From Lampris incognitus (lineage: Eukaryota > Chordata > Actinopteri > Lampriformes > Lampridae): a DNA stretch of 64,000 bases. Shown in pieces: positions 39,453-51,196 of this stretch. Position 1 is the first letter of the stretch. Each line of letters opens with the position of its first letter. Made by a program: the position numbers and the translations under genes. The notes beneath the pieces were generated by a model that had not been told where the DNA came from, ran no database searches, and worked only from the letters and a program-made list of their open reading frames with translations. The DNA is taken from contig NC_079213.1 of the NCBI RefSeq assembly GCF_029633865.1, positions 113,296,421 to 113,360,420 of the forward strand. Reading direction: 5' to 3'.

Positions 39453-39983
39453 TAAAGCCAGACAAGGCAAAAATAAGAATAAGACCAAATAAGTGTAAAA
39501 ATAAAAATGGCGTAAATTAATAAAAACAAATATCAAACATTAGTAAAAGCTTTCACAAAAAGAAAAGTCTTAGGACGGGTTTTAAAAGAAGCTAGAGACG
39601 TGGTTAGTCTTAGTTCAACAGGAAGAGAGTTCCATAGTGTGGGGGCTCGAACAGCAAAAGCCCGAAAACAGATATCGGATGGGTTTCATTCTAAAGTATG
39701 AGACTGGTTTTAAAAATATGTCTATCCTGACAGATTGCTGCCGTGAAAATAAAAGTTTTATAGGTGTTAAGATATCTTGAGTATGCAATGAAACGGACAT
39801 GTGGCAGTTTCAATGAAGCTGCCGTTTCCTGGTCCCCATCCTGTCCGTTTGTGAGAGAGAGAGCAGCAGCTGACTTGTGTAATTCCATCTCACTGTGCCT
39901 CTTTTCCCATATTGATGCTGATAAGCCCTGGTGTCCTCTGTTAACCTATGGCCACTGAAAACCAAAAAAAAAAAAAAAAAGAA

Positions 39984-40338
39984 GTGGCCCAGTGGTTAGC
40001 GCTGTCACCTCACAGCAAGAAGGTCCTGGGTTCGAACCCCAAGGTTGTTCAACCTGCGGGGTCATCCCAGGTCGTCCTGTGTGTGGCGTTTGCATGTTCT
40101 CCCCGTGTGTGCGGTGGATTTTCTCCAATTGCTCCGGTTTACCCCACCATCAAAAAGACATGCATGTTAGGGTTAATACTCCTGTCTGTGCTCCTGAGCA
40201 AGGCATGGCAAGATGAACTAGAGTTGGTCCCCGGGTGCTGTACAGTGGCTGCCCACTGCTCCTAGCTACACAGCTAGGAGTTGGGCGGCAGGCGGGGAGA
40301 CGCCCTGGACAGGCCACCAGACCATCACAGGGCCCAAT
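39984..40338 (+). mobile_element. tRNA-derived SINE, family B, followed by repeat C fragment
   Basis: It begins gtggcccagtggttagcgct (A box) with gggttcgaacccc (B box) and continues to cagctaggagttgg at about 40278. 40279-40338 then matches the repeat C block (cggcaggcggggagacgccc). An A-run precedes it (39963-39980). Confidence 0.7.
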
Positions 40339-41390
40339 CAACAGGTCATTTCAACATCAGTGATAGTTCAGTGGTTGTCTCATTTCCGAAGAAATGCCGC
40401 CTAAGTCGTTTGCGCCGCTTTACGAGCAGGATTAAGTCCTTACTGAGTCTAGTTGTAATGGTTTCATTGCAGTTCAATAACAAAGCAGCTGCACTGCGTC
40501 GCCACATCAGAGCACGGCGTATGGAGCAGTGTCACACCTTGGAATCCAATGCAGTTATTTTATTTTCCTTGTTTTTTTTAACCTCCTTTCCTATTCAGAG
40601 GAAATAATTGGAGCAGATGAATTTTGGGCCTTTTAAGTGGTCATCATGAAAGGCGAGGGGGCGGTGGTGGCGTGGAGCTGACAGTAGGTCAGACCACGGC
40701 AACAACGGCACCGCCAGAGGAAGCAGCGTGTTCATTGTCTGCTATCGTTTGTTATTTTTCATGCGCTGTAATTTGTTTAAAGATGGGTGAGATCCTTTCC
40801 AGTGATGCCGATGTCCTATTTTAAACTGCCCCACTGGCCGTATGTCTGCCAGCCTGTTTTGCCCTATTGGTTCCTTCAGTCTGGCTTGCAAACACAGAAT
40901 TCATGCTCTCCTTATTTGACGGGTAAACAATCTGATATGAACTTTTACCCACTGTTGCTTTTGTGGCAGAAAGCTTTATACTTGGATGGGAACATTTAAA
41001 GTAAAGATGTTTTGTTTGTTTCTGACACAGCACTTCTGACTCATTCATTTTGAACAGCGTTCTTTCTAGTGTTGTGAATAGGCCTCATTAGGAAAGTTGT
41101 CCTATGTATTCTGTAAGATCCTTTTGAGGATCAATGACAAGCAAATCAGACTTTAACAAAAGACTTAACACTCCATCCCTCACCAATCATCGTATTTTGG
41201 CATATTTATTAGACCAGTGGTCAGGAAGTGATATTGGCATTGAGCAACGCCGCGGTGTGTTTTTGTTATCTGCCAGTAGAATCGAGTATTATAATCGCTG
41301 AGGTGTTGGTGAGTTCATATTTCCATGCACACATGACAAGCGTTAGGTGCTCCAACACGAGGCCATGTCTGGTCCGTCTGGTTAACTTAC
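40339..41390. other. HTR2B intron 1, part next to exon 1: nothing recognised
   Basis: No repeat family or RNA gene was recognised. Short ORFs here lack domains. Confidence 0.35.
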
Positions 41391-41652
41391 TGTAAAGAAC
41401 GGTGACCAGGGCGATGGGCATCACCAGCAGTCCCACCAGCAGGTCTGCCACTGCCAGAGACATCAGGAAGTAGTTGGTCGCATTTTGCAGTTTTCTCTCC
41501 AGGGACACGGCAAGAATGACCAGGATGTTCCCACCAATGGTGGGGATGATGACCATGATGATGAGCAGGGCAGCCCATTGGAGCTGAACCCCAGACCCCT
41601 CCCCTGGCCCAGAACCGTTGGGTGCCAGCAGAGCTGCCACTGGCTGGGACAT
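41391..41652 (-). CDS. htr2b: HTR2B coding exon 1 (N terminus, TM1, TM2)
   Basis: The donor (minus) is GTAAGT at 41390 and the first in-frame ATG is at 41652. It begins [15 protein letters not shown] with a likely N-glycosylation site (NGS). TM1 contains [20 protein letters not shown] with the conserved Asn. TM2 contains [20 protein letters not shown] with the conserved sodium-site Asp, ending IALVTVLY plus one base of Asn. The N terminus has only about 29 residues before TM1, shorter than in human. The frame stays open upstream to about 41706 but without another ATG. A weak acceptor-like site near 41873 may mark the exon's 5' edge, in which case an untranslated exon lies further upstream. 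Confidence 0.9.
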
Positions 41653-43095
41653 GCTGCTGTTTGGTTTGGGGGATGGCGGGCCTCGGCACGGGTTGGGGTT
41701 CTGCACTGGCTACCTCTGGAGGCTTGGTCAGCATGGTCACAGGGTCCCACAGACCAGGGCACGGGGGTCAGGGAGGCGGGGCGGAGCGGCTTAGGGCTGG
41801 GTCCAAGGATGGTACATCCCTGGTGCAATGTCGGAACCTGAAGGTCCACAACGCAACGATGTTAAGTGATCCACTGCTCAGAAGGTAAAAAATCCAAAAA
41901 TTAACTGGCTTGCTTCAGTAATCCCAACACACATGACATCCACAGACCATCATCATCTGGGGCTTCCAGTCCAGAGAGAACGGTTCTGTTAAAGGAACAG
42001 CATAAGACAATGTTATCCCCTTCCACCTTAACATGTGAAGTAAATGACAAGAGAGATGTTGCTGTTTAGGCTACATGTGATTCCAGACCATGGCTGAGCA
42101 CATAACCACGAACCTGGCTTTTATAATTCTGTTTTCTGCCATCTTCAAAAAGATTTTGGAAGCTTTTGAAAACTTGTAGTGGAGAGGGACTCCCCTAACA
42201 TGGCCACTTATGGTGCATGTTTAAATACGTATGATATTTGAAGAGACCTATCCTTGTAGTTTTTGTTAAAACTGTTAAGCTTAATTTCAGGTGAGGGGCG
42301 GGGGCAGGGGTCAAGAGCAGGTACCATCAAGACTTTTTTAAATCTTGGCAAAATTTGTGCATCCAGCATCTCAGTGGTAACACAATATGTTGTCCAAGCA
42401 TACATTAAGCTCCCCGCCGTATATTAAAAGCAGTTACACAAGGCTTTTGAAATCATCTCAGAATGAAATACCAACACTGAAGTTACCGCAGACTTAATTC
42501 ATGGTGACCATAACCTCATCCATCCTGTGGGGTAGATTACAACCATTAAGACTGAACTACAGTCTGCATTTCACTTTTTACCCCCAATTTACTTTTGATC
42601 TGCACATTTTCAGCTACACTTTAGTGTGGTTTTGTATAGATTACCTCTTCTCCAAGCTCTCATCGGTTTTGCATTCCGTTGACGTCTTCTTCTGTGGATA
42701 ATATCTTTGCGGTGTGCTGTCCGCTCCGCTACATCCTTACTTTCTGAAAGCAAGTGGTGTTGCACGCGGGGAATGCAGCGCTGCACTCAAACCAACACGT
42801 CGTAATCCTTGCATGCCCCTCAGAAGGCTGTTTTTCAAGTCCCCTGCCACATTTTCACCCACCTCAAACGGGAGCATGTCGAAGAACCCCCCCCCCCCTT
42901 GCAGATGCAGCTTAAAATGGTCCTCTTCTGATGCTGTCTGTCATGTGGATCCTCATTTATTCCACCATGCTGGAAGAACCCCCAGTTTGGATCCGTATCA
43001 CCGGCCGTGATTCAAACTCTCACATGTTTCTTCTCTTCTTCCTCTCTCCCCATTCCCTCTCACTGCCTCTTGCTCACAGCCCGGGATCAGCTTGT
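41653..43095. other. HTR2B 5' UTR and upstream region: nothing further recognised
   Basis: It should include the HTR2B 5' UTR and perhaps its promoter, on the minus strand. No TATA box or other convincing element could be assigned. A C-run sits at about 42887-42898. Confidence 0.35.
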
Positions 43096-43311
43096 TCTAC
43101 CTTTCCCTGCTCTCTCTCTGTCTCTCTCCCTGTCTCTCTCTCTAGCTCTGTCTGTCTCACTCTCTGTCTCTCTCACTCTTTCTCTCTCTAGCTCTCCCTC
43201 TCTGTCTCGCTCCGTCTCTCACTCACACTGTCTCTAGATCTCTCTCTCTCTCTCTATCTAGCGCTCTCTGTGTCTCTCTCTTGCTCGCTCTCTTTGTCTC
43301 TCTCTCTGTCT

Positions 43312-43349
<38 letters not shown>

Positions 43350-43350
43350 T
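43096..43350. repeat. (TCTC)/(TCTG) tract followed by (GT)n
   Basis: A pyrimidine-rich simple repeat runs to about 43315, then (GT)n to about 43347. Confidence 0.9.
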
Positions 43351-44148
43351 CTCTGTCTCTGTCATGGTGAGGAGAAGGCAGATAAATGTCTCTGGGCTGG
43401 CTAAACGCCAGCAGTACTGGGAGGTAATTTCCTTCAACACTGCCGCTGTACTGTTTAGATTTGTCACTCTGTTCTGTTCTGCAGAGGGGAGAGAGGTGTG
43501 TGTTTGGTTAGGTGTTTCAAAAGAACATGTATTTACCTATTCTGTCAAAATGTGCTTTGGATTCTTATTTATTTATTTATTTATTTGTTTGTTTTAGTTC
43601 AGTTTCCAAGCGAACATTGTCAAGAGCAGCAAAGCATTCAACTATAATGTGATTTGCCCAGTGACGGTTACGTTTGAAATCGGAGACCATTTTGTGTTTA
43701 TTCTGCTTCACTCCCAACCTCAACAACAGTCATCATTTGTGCGTTCTTTCCACCTCGAGTGCTCATTGTAATAGTTTTAAAAGCATAAGGAAACCATAAA
43801 GCAGAGCAGAAATATGCTATTGCTGGAGTATACAATCCCCAGATGACGACCGGTTCTTCCCCCTCACAGGGAAAGTATCAGCAGTAGTGACTTAAAAACC
43901 CCAGTGTCTTCCTGGAGGCAAGTGTCCACACCTGATTTAGCTAAAACCTGCTCCCTAACCCGCGATGTGTTTGGTGGGCTCTTTAACAGCCGGACCCGTG
44001 GAAGAGGAGGCTAAGTTTATCACTCTCTAGGGAGCGGTGTTGTCTCGGCATCCAACTTGCAGAGTATTTAAAATAACTAACTTGTGACAGCAGGTGTAAA
44101 GGACCACCCTTAAGGCCGCCATTACTGTTTGTGAAGCAAAGATCATCC

Positions 44149-44169
44149 CCCCCACACACACACGCACAC

Positions 44170-44253
<84 letters not shown>
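44149..44253. repeat. (CA)n microsatellite, long
   Basis: It is interrupted by two CG-containing units at the left (cacgcacaca), then pure CA for about 75 bases. Confidence 0.95.
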
Positions 44254-44257
<4 letters not shown>

Positions 44258-44309
44258 TCCATCAGGACTCATCTGTCAGAATCATGGCTAAAATTACTAC
44301 TACTACCAC

Positions 44310-44400
44310 TTCTGCTGCTTCTTCTTCTCCTCCTCCTCCTTCATCTTCTTCTATGTTTTCATCGTCTTCGTCCTCATCTTCTTCATGGCTTTCTCCCTTC
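44310..44400. repeat. CTT/CTC-rich triplet tract
   Basis: An imperfect run of ctt, ctc and tca units. Confidence 0.7.
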
Positions 44401-44523
44401 TTCCCAGGGTGTGGATCATAATCATGGATGTACAGAGACATACAGAGGCCATGCCGTTAACACTTTGCTCACCACTTAAAGATTACTTTAACCATTTCAT
44501 TCAAAACCCTGGCTGACACATAT

Positions 44524-46076
44524 ATAGTGCATCTGGAAAGTATTCACACCCCTTCACTTTCCCCACATTTTGTTATGTTACAGCCTTATTCCAAAATGGA
44601 TTAAATTCCTTTTTTTTCTCATCAATCTACTCCCAATACCCCATAATGGCAAAGTGAAAAAGGTTTTGTAGAAAGTTTTGCAAATTTATTAAAAATAAAA
44701 AACTGAAATATTGCATGTACATAAGTATTCACACCCTGATTGGAGTCCACCTGTAGTAAATTCAATTGATTGGACATGATTTGGAAAGGCACACATCTGT
44801 CTATATAAGGTCCCACTGTTGACAGTGCATGTCAGAGCAGAAACCAAGCCATGAAGTCAAAGGAATTGTCTGTGGACCTCCGAGACAGGATTGTATCGAG
44901 GCACAGATCTGGGGAAAGGTACAAAAAAATTTCTACAGTTTTGAAGGTTCTGAAGAGCACAGTGGTCTCCATCATTTGTAAATGGAAGAAGTTTGGATCC
45001 ACCACGACTCTTCCTAGAGCTGGCCGCCCAGCCAAACTGAGCAATCGGGGGAGAAGGGCCTTGGTCAGGGAGGTGACCAAGAACCCGATGGTCACTCTGA
45101 CAGAGCTCCAGCGTTCCTCTGTGGAGATGAGAGAACCTTCCAGAAGGACAACCATCTCTGCAGCACTCTACCAATCAGGCCTTTATGGTAGAGTGGCCAG
45201 ATGGAAGCCTCTGCTCAGTAAAAGGCACATGACAGCCTGCTTGGAGTTTGCCAGAAAGCACCTAAAGGACTCTCAGACCATGAGAAACAAGATTCTTTGG
45301 TCTGATGAAACCAAGATTGAACACTTTGGCCTGAATGCCAAACGTCACGTCTGGAGGAAACCAGGCACCTCTCATCACCTTGCTAATACCATCCCTACAG
45401 TGAAGCATGGTGGTGGCAGCATCATGCTGTGGGGATGTTCTTCAGTGGCAGGAACTGGGAGACTAGTCAGGATCGAGGGAAAGATGAATGGAGCAAAGTA
45501 CAGAGAGATCCTTGATGAAAACCTGCTCCAGAGCGCTCAGGACCTCAGACTGGGGCGAAGGTTTACCTTTCAACACAACAACGACCCTAAGCACACAGCC
45601 AAGACAACGAAGGAGTGGCTTCGGGACAAGTCTGTGAATGTCCTTGAGTGGCCCAGCCACAGCCCAGACTTGAACCCCATTGAACATCTCTGGAAAGACC
45701 TGAAAATAGCTGTGCAGCGATGCTCCCCATCTAACCTTACAGAGCTGGAGAGGATCTGCAGAGAAGAATGGGAGAAATACCCCAAATATAGGTGTGCCAA
45801 GCTTGTAGCTTCATACCCAAGAAGACTTGAGGCTGTAATCGCTGCCAAGGGTGCCTCAACCAAGTACTGAGTAAAGGGTGTGAATACTTATGTACATACA
45901 ATATTTCAGTCTTTTATTTTTAATAAATTTGCAAAAATTTCTACAAAACCTTTTTCACTTTGTCATTATGGGGTATTGTATGTAGATTGATGAGAAAAAA
46001 AAGGAATTTAATCCATTTTGGAATAAGGCTGTAACATAACATGTGGGGAAAGTGAAGGGGTGTGAATACTTTCCGG

Positions 46077-46082
<6 letters not shown>
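44524..46082 (+). mobile_element. Tc1-like transposon with long inverted repeats
   Basis: Inverted repeats of roughly 220 bases flank the transposase gene. Both ends contain ggaaagtattcacacccct, and each repeat has an inner copy of the same motif near the gene (aagtattcacaccc at about 44725 and its inverse at about 45878). This is the IR/DR layout of Sleeping Beauty-like elements. The left end lies in tatata, fitting a TA target. The right end runs straight into a (TG)n microsatellite at 46083, where the TA is lost. Confidence 0.85.
44851..45870 (+). CDS. Tc1-like transposase, full length but with a catalytic substitution
   Basis: 339 residues with no stop or frameshift. Paired-type DNA-binding helices occupy about 1-110, including the hook-like GRPAKLSNRGRR. 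The DDE domain follows: first Asp in LWSDETK, second position in FTFQHNNDPKH, Glu in NPIEHLW. In Tc1-type transposases the second catalytic Asp is the residue before NDPKH, 34 residues before the Glu. Here that residue is Asn (codon AAC). The enzyme is therefore probably inactive, although the ORF is open. The start ATG is in ccatgaagtcaaag and the end is KGASTKY, both typical for the family. Confidence 0.9.
   Translation: MKSKELSVDLRDRIVSRHRSGERYKKISTVLKVLKSTVVSIICKWKKFGSTTTLPRAGRPAKLSNRGRRALVREVTKNPMVTLTELQRSSVEMREPSRRTTISAALYQSGLYGRVARWKPLLSKRHMTACLEFARKHLKDSQTMRNKILWSDETKIEHFGLNAKRHVWRKPGTSHHLANTIPTVKHGGGSIMLWGCSSVAGTGRLVRIEGKMNGAKYREILDENLLQSAQDLRLGRRFTFQHNNDPKHTAKTTKEWLRDKSVNVLEWPSHSPDLNPIEHLWKDLKIAVQRCSPSNLTELERICREEWEKYPKYRCAKLVASYPRRLEAVIAAKGASTKY

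Positions 46083-46140
<58 letters not shown>
46083..46140. repeat. (TG)n microsatellite between two Tc1/mariner elements
   Basis: About 28 TG units, then tatata leading into the TA target of the next element. Confidence 0.9.
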
Positions 46141-46144
<4 letters not shown>

Positions 46145-47364
46145 CACTCACTGGCCACTTTATTAGGTACACCTTGCTAGTACCGGGTTGGACCCCCTTT
46201 TGCCTTCAGAACTGCCTTAATCCTTCGCGGCATAGATTCAACAAGGTACTGGACACATTCCTCAGAGAGTTTGGTCCATATTGACATGATAGCATCACGC
46301 AGTTGCTGCAGATTTGTCGGCTGCACATCCATGATGCGAATCTCCCGGTCCACCACATCCCAAAGGTGCTCTATTGGATTGAGATCTGGTGACTGTGGAG
46401 GCCATTTGAGTACAGTGAACTCATTGTCATGTTCAAGAAACCAGTCTGAGATGATTCGAGCTTTATGACATGACGCGTTATCCTGCTGGAAGTAGCCATC
46501 AGAAGATGGGAACACTGTGGTCATAAAGGGATGGACATGGTCAGCAACAATACTCAGGTAGGCTGTGGCGTTGACACGATGCTCAATTGGTACTAAGGGG
46601 CCCAAAGTGTGCCAAGAAAATATCCCCCACACCATTACACCACCACCACCAGCCTGAACCGTTGATACAAGGCAGGATGGATCCATGCTTTCATGTTGTT
46701 GACGCCAAATTCTGACCCTACCATCCGAATGTCGCAGCAGAAATCGAGACTCATCAGACCAGGCAACGTTTTTCCAATCTTCTATTGTCCAATTTTGGTG
46801 AGCCTGTGCGAATTGTAGCCTCAGTTTCCTGTTCTTAGCTGACAGGAGTGGCACCCGGTGTGGTCTTCTGCTGCTGTAGCCCATCTGCCTCAAGGTTCGA
46901 CGTGTTGTGCGTTCAGAGATGCTCTTCTGCATACCTCGGTTGTAATGAGTGGTTATTTGAGTTACTGTTGCCTTTCTATCAGCTCGAACCAGTCTGGCCA
47001 TTCTCCTCTGACCCCTGGCATCAACAAGGCATTTTCGCCCACAGAACTGCCGCTCACTGGATATTTTCTCTTTTTCGGACCATTCTCTGTAAACCCTAGA
47101 GATGGTTGTGCGTGAAAATCCCAGTAGATCAGCAGTTTCTGAAATACTCAGACCAGCCCGTCTGGCACCAACAACCATGCCACGTTCAAAGTCATTTAAA
47201 TCACCTTTCTTCCCCATTCTGATGCTCGGTTTGAACTGCAGCAGATCGTCTTGACCATGTCTACATGCCTAAATGCATTGAGTTGCTGCCATGTGATTGG
47301 CTGATTAGAAATTTGCGTTAACGAGCAGTTGGACAGGTGTGCCTAATAAAGTGGCCGGTGAGTG
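46145..47364 (-). mobile_element. Tc1/mariner element with DD36E spacing (Incomer-like), apparently intact
   Basis: The termini cactcactggccactttatt and, from the right, cactcaccggccactttatt form an inverted repeat of about 29 bases with two mismatches. TA dinucleotides flank both ends (46143-46144 and 47365-47366). The 1220-bp body holds one open transposase gene filling most of it. The short repeats differ from the long IR/DR of the neighbour at 44524. Confidence 0.92.
46177..47217 (-). CDS. DD36E Tc1/mariner transposase, intact ORF
   Basis: 346 residues, from [20 protein letters not shown] to KAKGGPTRY, with no stop or frameshift. The N terminus has helix-turn-helix segments ([20 protein letters not shown]). 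The catalytic domain shows the first Asp in VAWSDESRF, the second in [10 protein letters not shown] and Glu in NPIEHLW. Counting residues between the second Asp and the Glu gives 36, so DD36E rather than the common DD34E. That spacing is described for the Incomer family, found in fish and other animals. All three catalytic residues are present, so cut-and-paste activity is possible in principle. Start ATG at 47217, stop at 46179-46177. Confidence 0.92.
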   Translation of the reverse strand: MGKKGDLNDFERGMVVGARRAGLSISETADLLGFSRTTISRVYREWSEKEKISSERQFCGRKCLVDARGQRRMARLVRADRKATVTQITTHYNRGMQKSISERTTRRTLRQMGYSSRRPHRVPLLSAKNRKLRLQFAQAHQNWTIEDWKNVAWSDESRFLLRHSDGRVRIWRQQHESMDPSCLVSTVQAGGGGVMVWGIFSWHTLGPLVPIEHRVNATAYLSIVADHVHPFMTTVFPSSDGYFQQDNASCHKARIISDWFLEHDNEFTVLKWPPQSPDLNPIEHLWDVVDREIRIMDVQPTNLQQLRDAIMSIWTKLSEECVQYLVESMPRRIKAVLKAKGGPTRY

Positions 47365-47394
47365 TATATATGTATATATTTTTTTCTTTTTTTA

Positions 47395-47830
47395 AATAAA
47401 TTTATTTCTAGTTTTTCCCCTTATCCCACCCGATTAACCCAATGGCATCTGGCTGGAACTCTTGTCGAATAACCCCCCTGGCTCACGTTTCCACAGGAAG
47501 GAGATAGTTGTAACACCAGCTTCTTTCAAACTCGTGTTGGCTGCTCTCGCTATTTTACACGCTGAAGCCTCCTCGCATGGATTGCATTACCTTCAGGCCA
47601 CAAAGGAAACGTAGGGAGAATGCTTTCAGTTGCTTGGCTGCAGGCGCCCGGATGGGCCAGAGGGGTCGTTGGAGAACGATGAGTCCCCGAACACTACACC
47701 GATCTACACCCACTATCCCTCGGGTAATGGTGACCTAATGAATGCCTTACCCTGTGGACGCTCTGGCCGTGACTGGTTACGGTGAGTCTGGGATATGAAC
47801 CTCCCAGCCACATGACGAGCAGATTGCAGG
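47395..47830 (-). mobile_element. Possible third tRNA-derived SINE family
   Basis: The minus strand has a B-box-like aggttcatatcccag near 47795. The left side is T-rich with a pyrimidine stretch (agtttttccccttatccc), the layout of the family A tail, but the body (gcctcctcgcatggattg, gccagaggggtcg) is different. Boundaries are approximate. Confidence 0.45.
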
Positions 47831-49165
47831 AACGACAGTTTATTCGACTTAGTCATCAGAGCGGCCTTATATTTGACATTATGGAACATTCCAACCAATT
47901 CACAAACTTGCAAGAAGAGCAGTTTAAAAAAAACTACTTACTTCACCAAGCACCCAGTTCTTATGAAATTGTATTGAATTTTGTTTTCTGAAGCCACACA
48001 GCGTCTTTGCATGCTGGCGACAACATTGTCCAGGTGCACCCCGTGGTTCATTTGGGCATCTGGGTATGACGGACAGGAAGCCAGTTAATCAAATCTGCAG
48101 TGCAGATCCATCAGTAACTGCCTCGTTTCCATTTCAAGGTGGCAAATTGTCGCTATAATTTATTCTACTTAGATGTTTCCCCAGCTTCTTCCACTTTCCT
48201 TTCTGTGGGTGTTGCTTACCAGGCCAGCGCCCTCAGGAGTGGACACCAAGGGGTCGAAATCACCAAGGACAGACCAAAGTAACAGTGGTCGGAATTCATT
48301 CAGCCTTGATAAATAAAAGGCGCATGCACAGATGTACATTTACCTGTGAGGTTTTCAGCTTTGCTCACTTGTGCCTTCATCTAAACGTGCAAAGAATTTG
48401 TTTTGTAAGTCTCAGAAGATTTTCAGTAGCCTTGGAAATGCTTGTATGTACTTTTCAGCTTTAGATGTCACACCCTGCCACACTATGCTGCCCACTTCCA
48501 TACCCTCGTTCTTTTTCTCTTTCCATCCAAGCTGATTTACCTTGCGGGAGGCGGATGGTATAATTAACCCATCTCTTTTTTTCAGGTCGTAAAGCCTTTA
48601 GTTGCAACTGAAGGGATAAGCAACAGCAAAGTTTCTCTTGTTTTCTTTTCTCAAACTACACCTCAGTCTGCTACCGTGCCACATTAATTGCGACACATAT
48701 TTAGGTTCAAAGTCCTTATTTTTTACTGTTTTGTTTCCAATTATTTTCCGTTGATATCATGGATAGATTACATATTTGCTGCATAATAAGAAAGACCACT
48801 GACCAGAAGTTTTGTCACCATAATCTTAAAAGTATCTGTCTTTACAGGTCTATGTTTCCTTCGATATTAGTCTTAATCCATTCATACATACATTGTCGGA
48901 CTTTATCACACTTCCAGAACAGCTTCATCTGTCCAAGCTGGTACATTTGAAAGGCGGTTTCCAGATCTTCTGATGATTGTCATTTGTGATCAGCTAGTCT
49001 TTTGAAGGATGGTTTTGCTAGTCTGTTAAATCCAAACAGGCCAGTGAAGATCAGGCTTAGTGAACATACCACGTGTCAGGCACAGAGGACTGAAGGTGAG
49101 GCCTAGAGAGGCTTGGCAAGTTGTAGGTGAAAAACCCTTCTTGGTTTTACTGAGACTAAACCTGC
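47831..49165. other. Intron 16 segment: nothing recognised
   Basis: No gene, repeat family or RNA gene was recognised. Confidence 0.35.
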
Positions 49166-49169
49166 ATTG

Positions 49170-49362
49170 CATGTCTTTGGACTGTGGACTGTGTCAGGTG
49201 AATCGGCTGTACTAAATTGTCCCTAGGTGGGTGTGTGGGCCCTGTGATGGACTGGCGGTCTGTCCAGGGTGTCTCCTCCGCCTGCCGCCCAATGACTGCT
49301 GGAATAGACTCCTGCGACCCTGAGAGCAGGGCAAGCAGTTTAGATAATCGATGGATGGATAA
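49170..49362 (-). repeat. Interspersed repeat C, copy 2 (longest)
   Basis: The inverse of the block at 37262 and 54926, including ggtgtctcctccgcctgccg and the flank aattgtccctaggtggg. Confidence 0.65.
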
Positions 49363-51188
49363 ACCTGCATTGCAAATTCCCCACAACATTCAAGGAACAT
49401 GATTAGCATTTGATTACGTCTACAACCAGGACCTTATTTGTGCTGGATCCTGCCGGAACAGGATCTGGGATGTCCCAGATTGGGACTGGCACCTATTTAA
49501 TTGGCTCTGGCACCTCCTTTGTCAGTATCAAAATCTGTAAATAAATGTTATGTAATATTTAATGTTATCTGTTCTGGCAGACTGTAAACAGCTGTTTCTA
49601 CCCCGCCCCCCCCCCCACACACACACACACACATTAATTTTGAGTGATTACTGTGAATGCTCCGATTAATAGATTTGAATAATGCTTTGTTTGTGATGAC
49701 AGTTTTGTTTAAACAGCTAGCACCTAGGCCTTGTCCAATGTGACCCAGGCACTGTTGATTTTTTTTTTTTTTTGATGCATTTGGCTTTTTCTCTCTCCCT
49801 GACCTGCCTGAACAGCACCCTCTCTCTGTTCCTGGACCTCCTGATTGACAAATTGAGCACTGTCTACAACCCAAACAGATAAAGGGTTAAGAAACAGCCC
49901 TGCATATTTCCCCTGCTTATTTACATTGGGAGGTCAGGCAACAGTATTCACAGGCTTTTAAAAGGAACCAAAAACACAACACAAATATCTGGTATATCTT
50001 GTAGCTCAGCGCAAGTCTGTAAGATGTACTAGATATTTGTGTTCACTGTTTCGTTTTCAACCATTTCTTACTGTTTAACTTCTTCACAATATAGCTTTTT
50101 TTTTCTCTTCGGTGTTTTTGTCAGCTAATGCGGTTGTCTTTGCCGATTTTATCATTGTTATCATCACCTGTACATATTCCTTTTTCAAATAATTTTTACT
50201 CTTTTGTATATTTCATCCCCCAAAAAAATAATTTAAACCTCTGAGTAAAAGCTGTGGCCCAAGTACAGCAAGATGAGTCATCTCCTCTCTGGGAGAGTTG
50301 GCTTCGAGTGACGTTTTTGTGAGCTTGTGGCAGAGGGAGCCGTGGAGAGAGATTTGTGATGGTGCCTGTGATGCAAGGTTCTGGACCCAGTGTTGGGTCT
50401 TTTATTGAGGAATTTGATTTATCTCCTGTCTTTTCAGACTACTTGATATTACAACCTAACTGATGCACTCCCAGTGACCATTTCAGGTGACCCCGAAACT
50501 TTCTGGGAAATTTTGCAGGTGCTGAGTAATCTCCGCAGTCATCTCGTCGGTCTGGCCGAGACAATGTTGGTCTTATCAATGGTGCCATTCACGGCTGAGC
50601 AGTCAGATGAAATACCAAATATAATACAGCTTACTTCACCGCTGGTGTCTATTTTTGGCGGGGCCAGCCCTGCAACCACAAATGTCCATGCTTGAGTGAC
50701 TAGTTGTTAGGCTGCTGGATCAGGTGACCAGCGATGTCACTTAAGTTACACGATTGGTCGGCCGACCAACGACTTCGCTGGGAAACACGGAAGTGGGAGT
50801 TTCCTGTTGGCCGTTGCTCTTTCAAATTAAATCTGTGCAGCTGTTCCGGCTCATTCGACATTTATCGCACGCCAACGAACAACGGACTATTTTGCTGCTC
50901 TTTCCACATCTGGTTACTCGCTGTAACAGTCCAGCATGGAGCCGAGTAGGAGAGAAAATAACCAGTCTGACAAAACACTCAATACAGAGTGAGTCTTAGA
51001 AAAATGACAGACATCCACAGACAGAAACATGAAAGAGGAGTGGGAGTTAACCAATAATTGGCATAGTTGTCTATGACTACAGTTGCAATTACAGTAAAAT
51101 TCTCTTTCAAACCAAACATCCCAAGATATGAATGGAAAGTATTGCTACAACTGCATTTTTAGAACTTTTTTTTTTTGAACCTAGCTTA
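49363..51188. other. Intron 16 segment: nothing recognised
   Basis: It holds a C-run with (CA)n near 49604-49632 and a T-run near 49760. No gene or repeat family was assigned. Confidence 0.35.
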
Positions 51189-51196
51189 ACCATGTG

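Larger units (their letters stand above)
26680..41652 (-). other. htr2b: HTR2B gene span (coding part), nested antisense in PSMD1 intron 16
   Basis: 5-hydroxytryptamine receptor 2B is a Gq-coupled plasma-membrane amine receptor. Its three coding exons total 1398 bases (465 residues plus stop) and join without any phase conflict. All seven membrane segments and key class A motifs are present. The human protein is about 481 residues. The introns are 4507 and 9068 bases, both loaded with repeats. Human HTR2B also lies antisense inside a PSMD1 intron, so the arrangement supports orthology. Confidence 0.95.

Noticed and set aside
41653..41706. Longer HTR2B N terminus starting at 41706
   Set aside because: The codon at 41706 is GTG, not ATG. 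The first ATG in the frame is at 41652, which leaves a normal-looking N terminus before TM1.
41387..41849. Overlapping minus and plus ORFs across HTR2B exon 1 (117 to 128 residues)
   Set aside because: They are out-of-frame shadows. Only the frame with TM1 and TM2 matches the receptor and splices to exon 2.
44131..44421. ORFs encoding long His-Thr or Cys-Val repeats over (CA)n
   Set aside because: They are reading frames through a dinucleotide microsatellite and have no coding signal beyond it.
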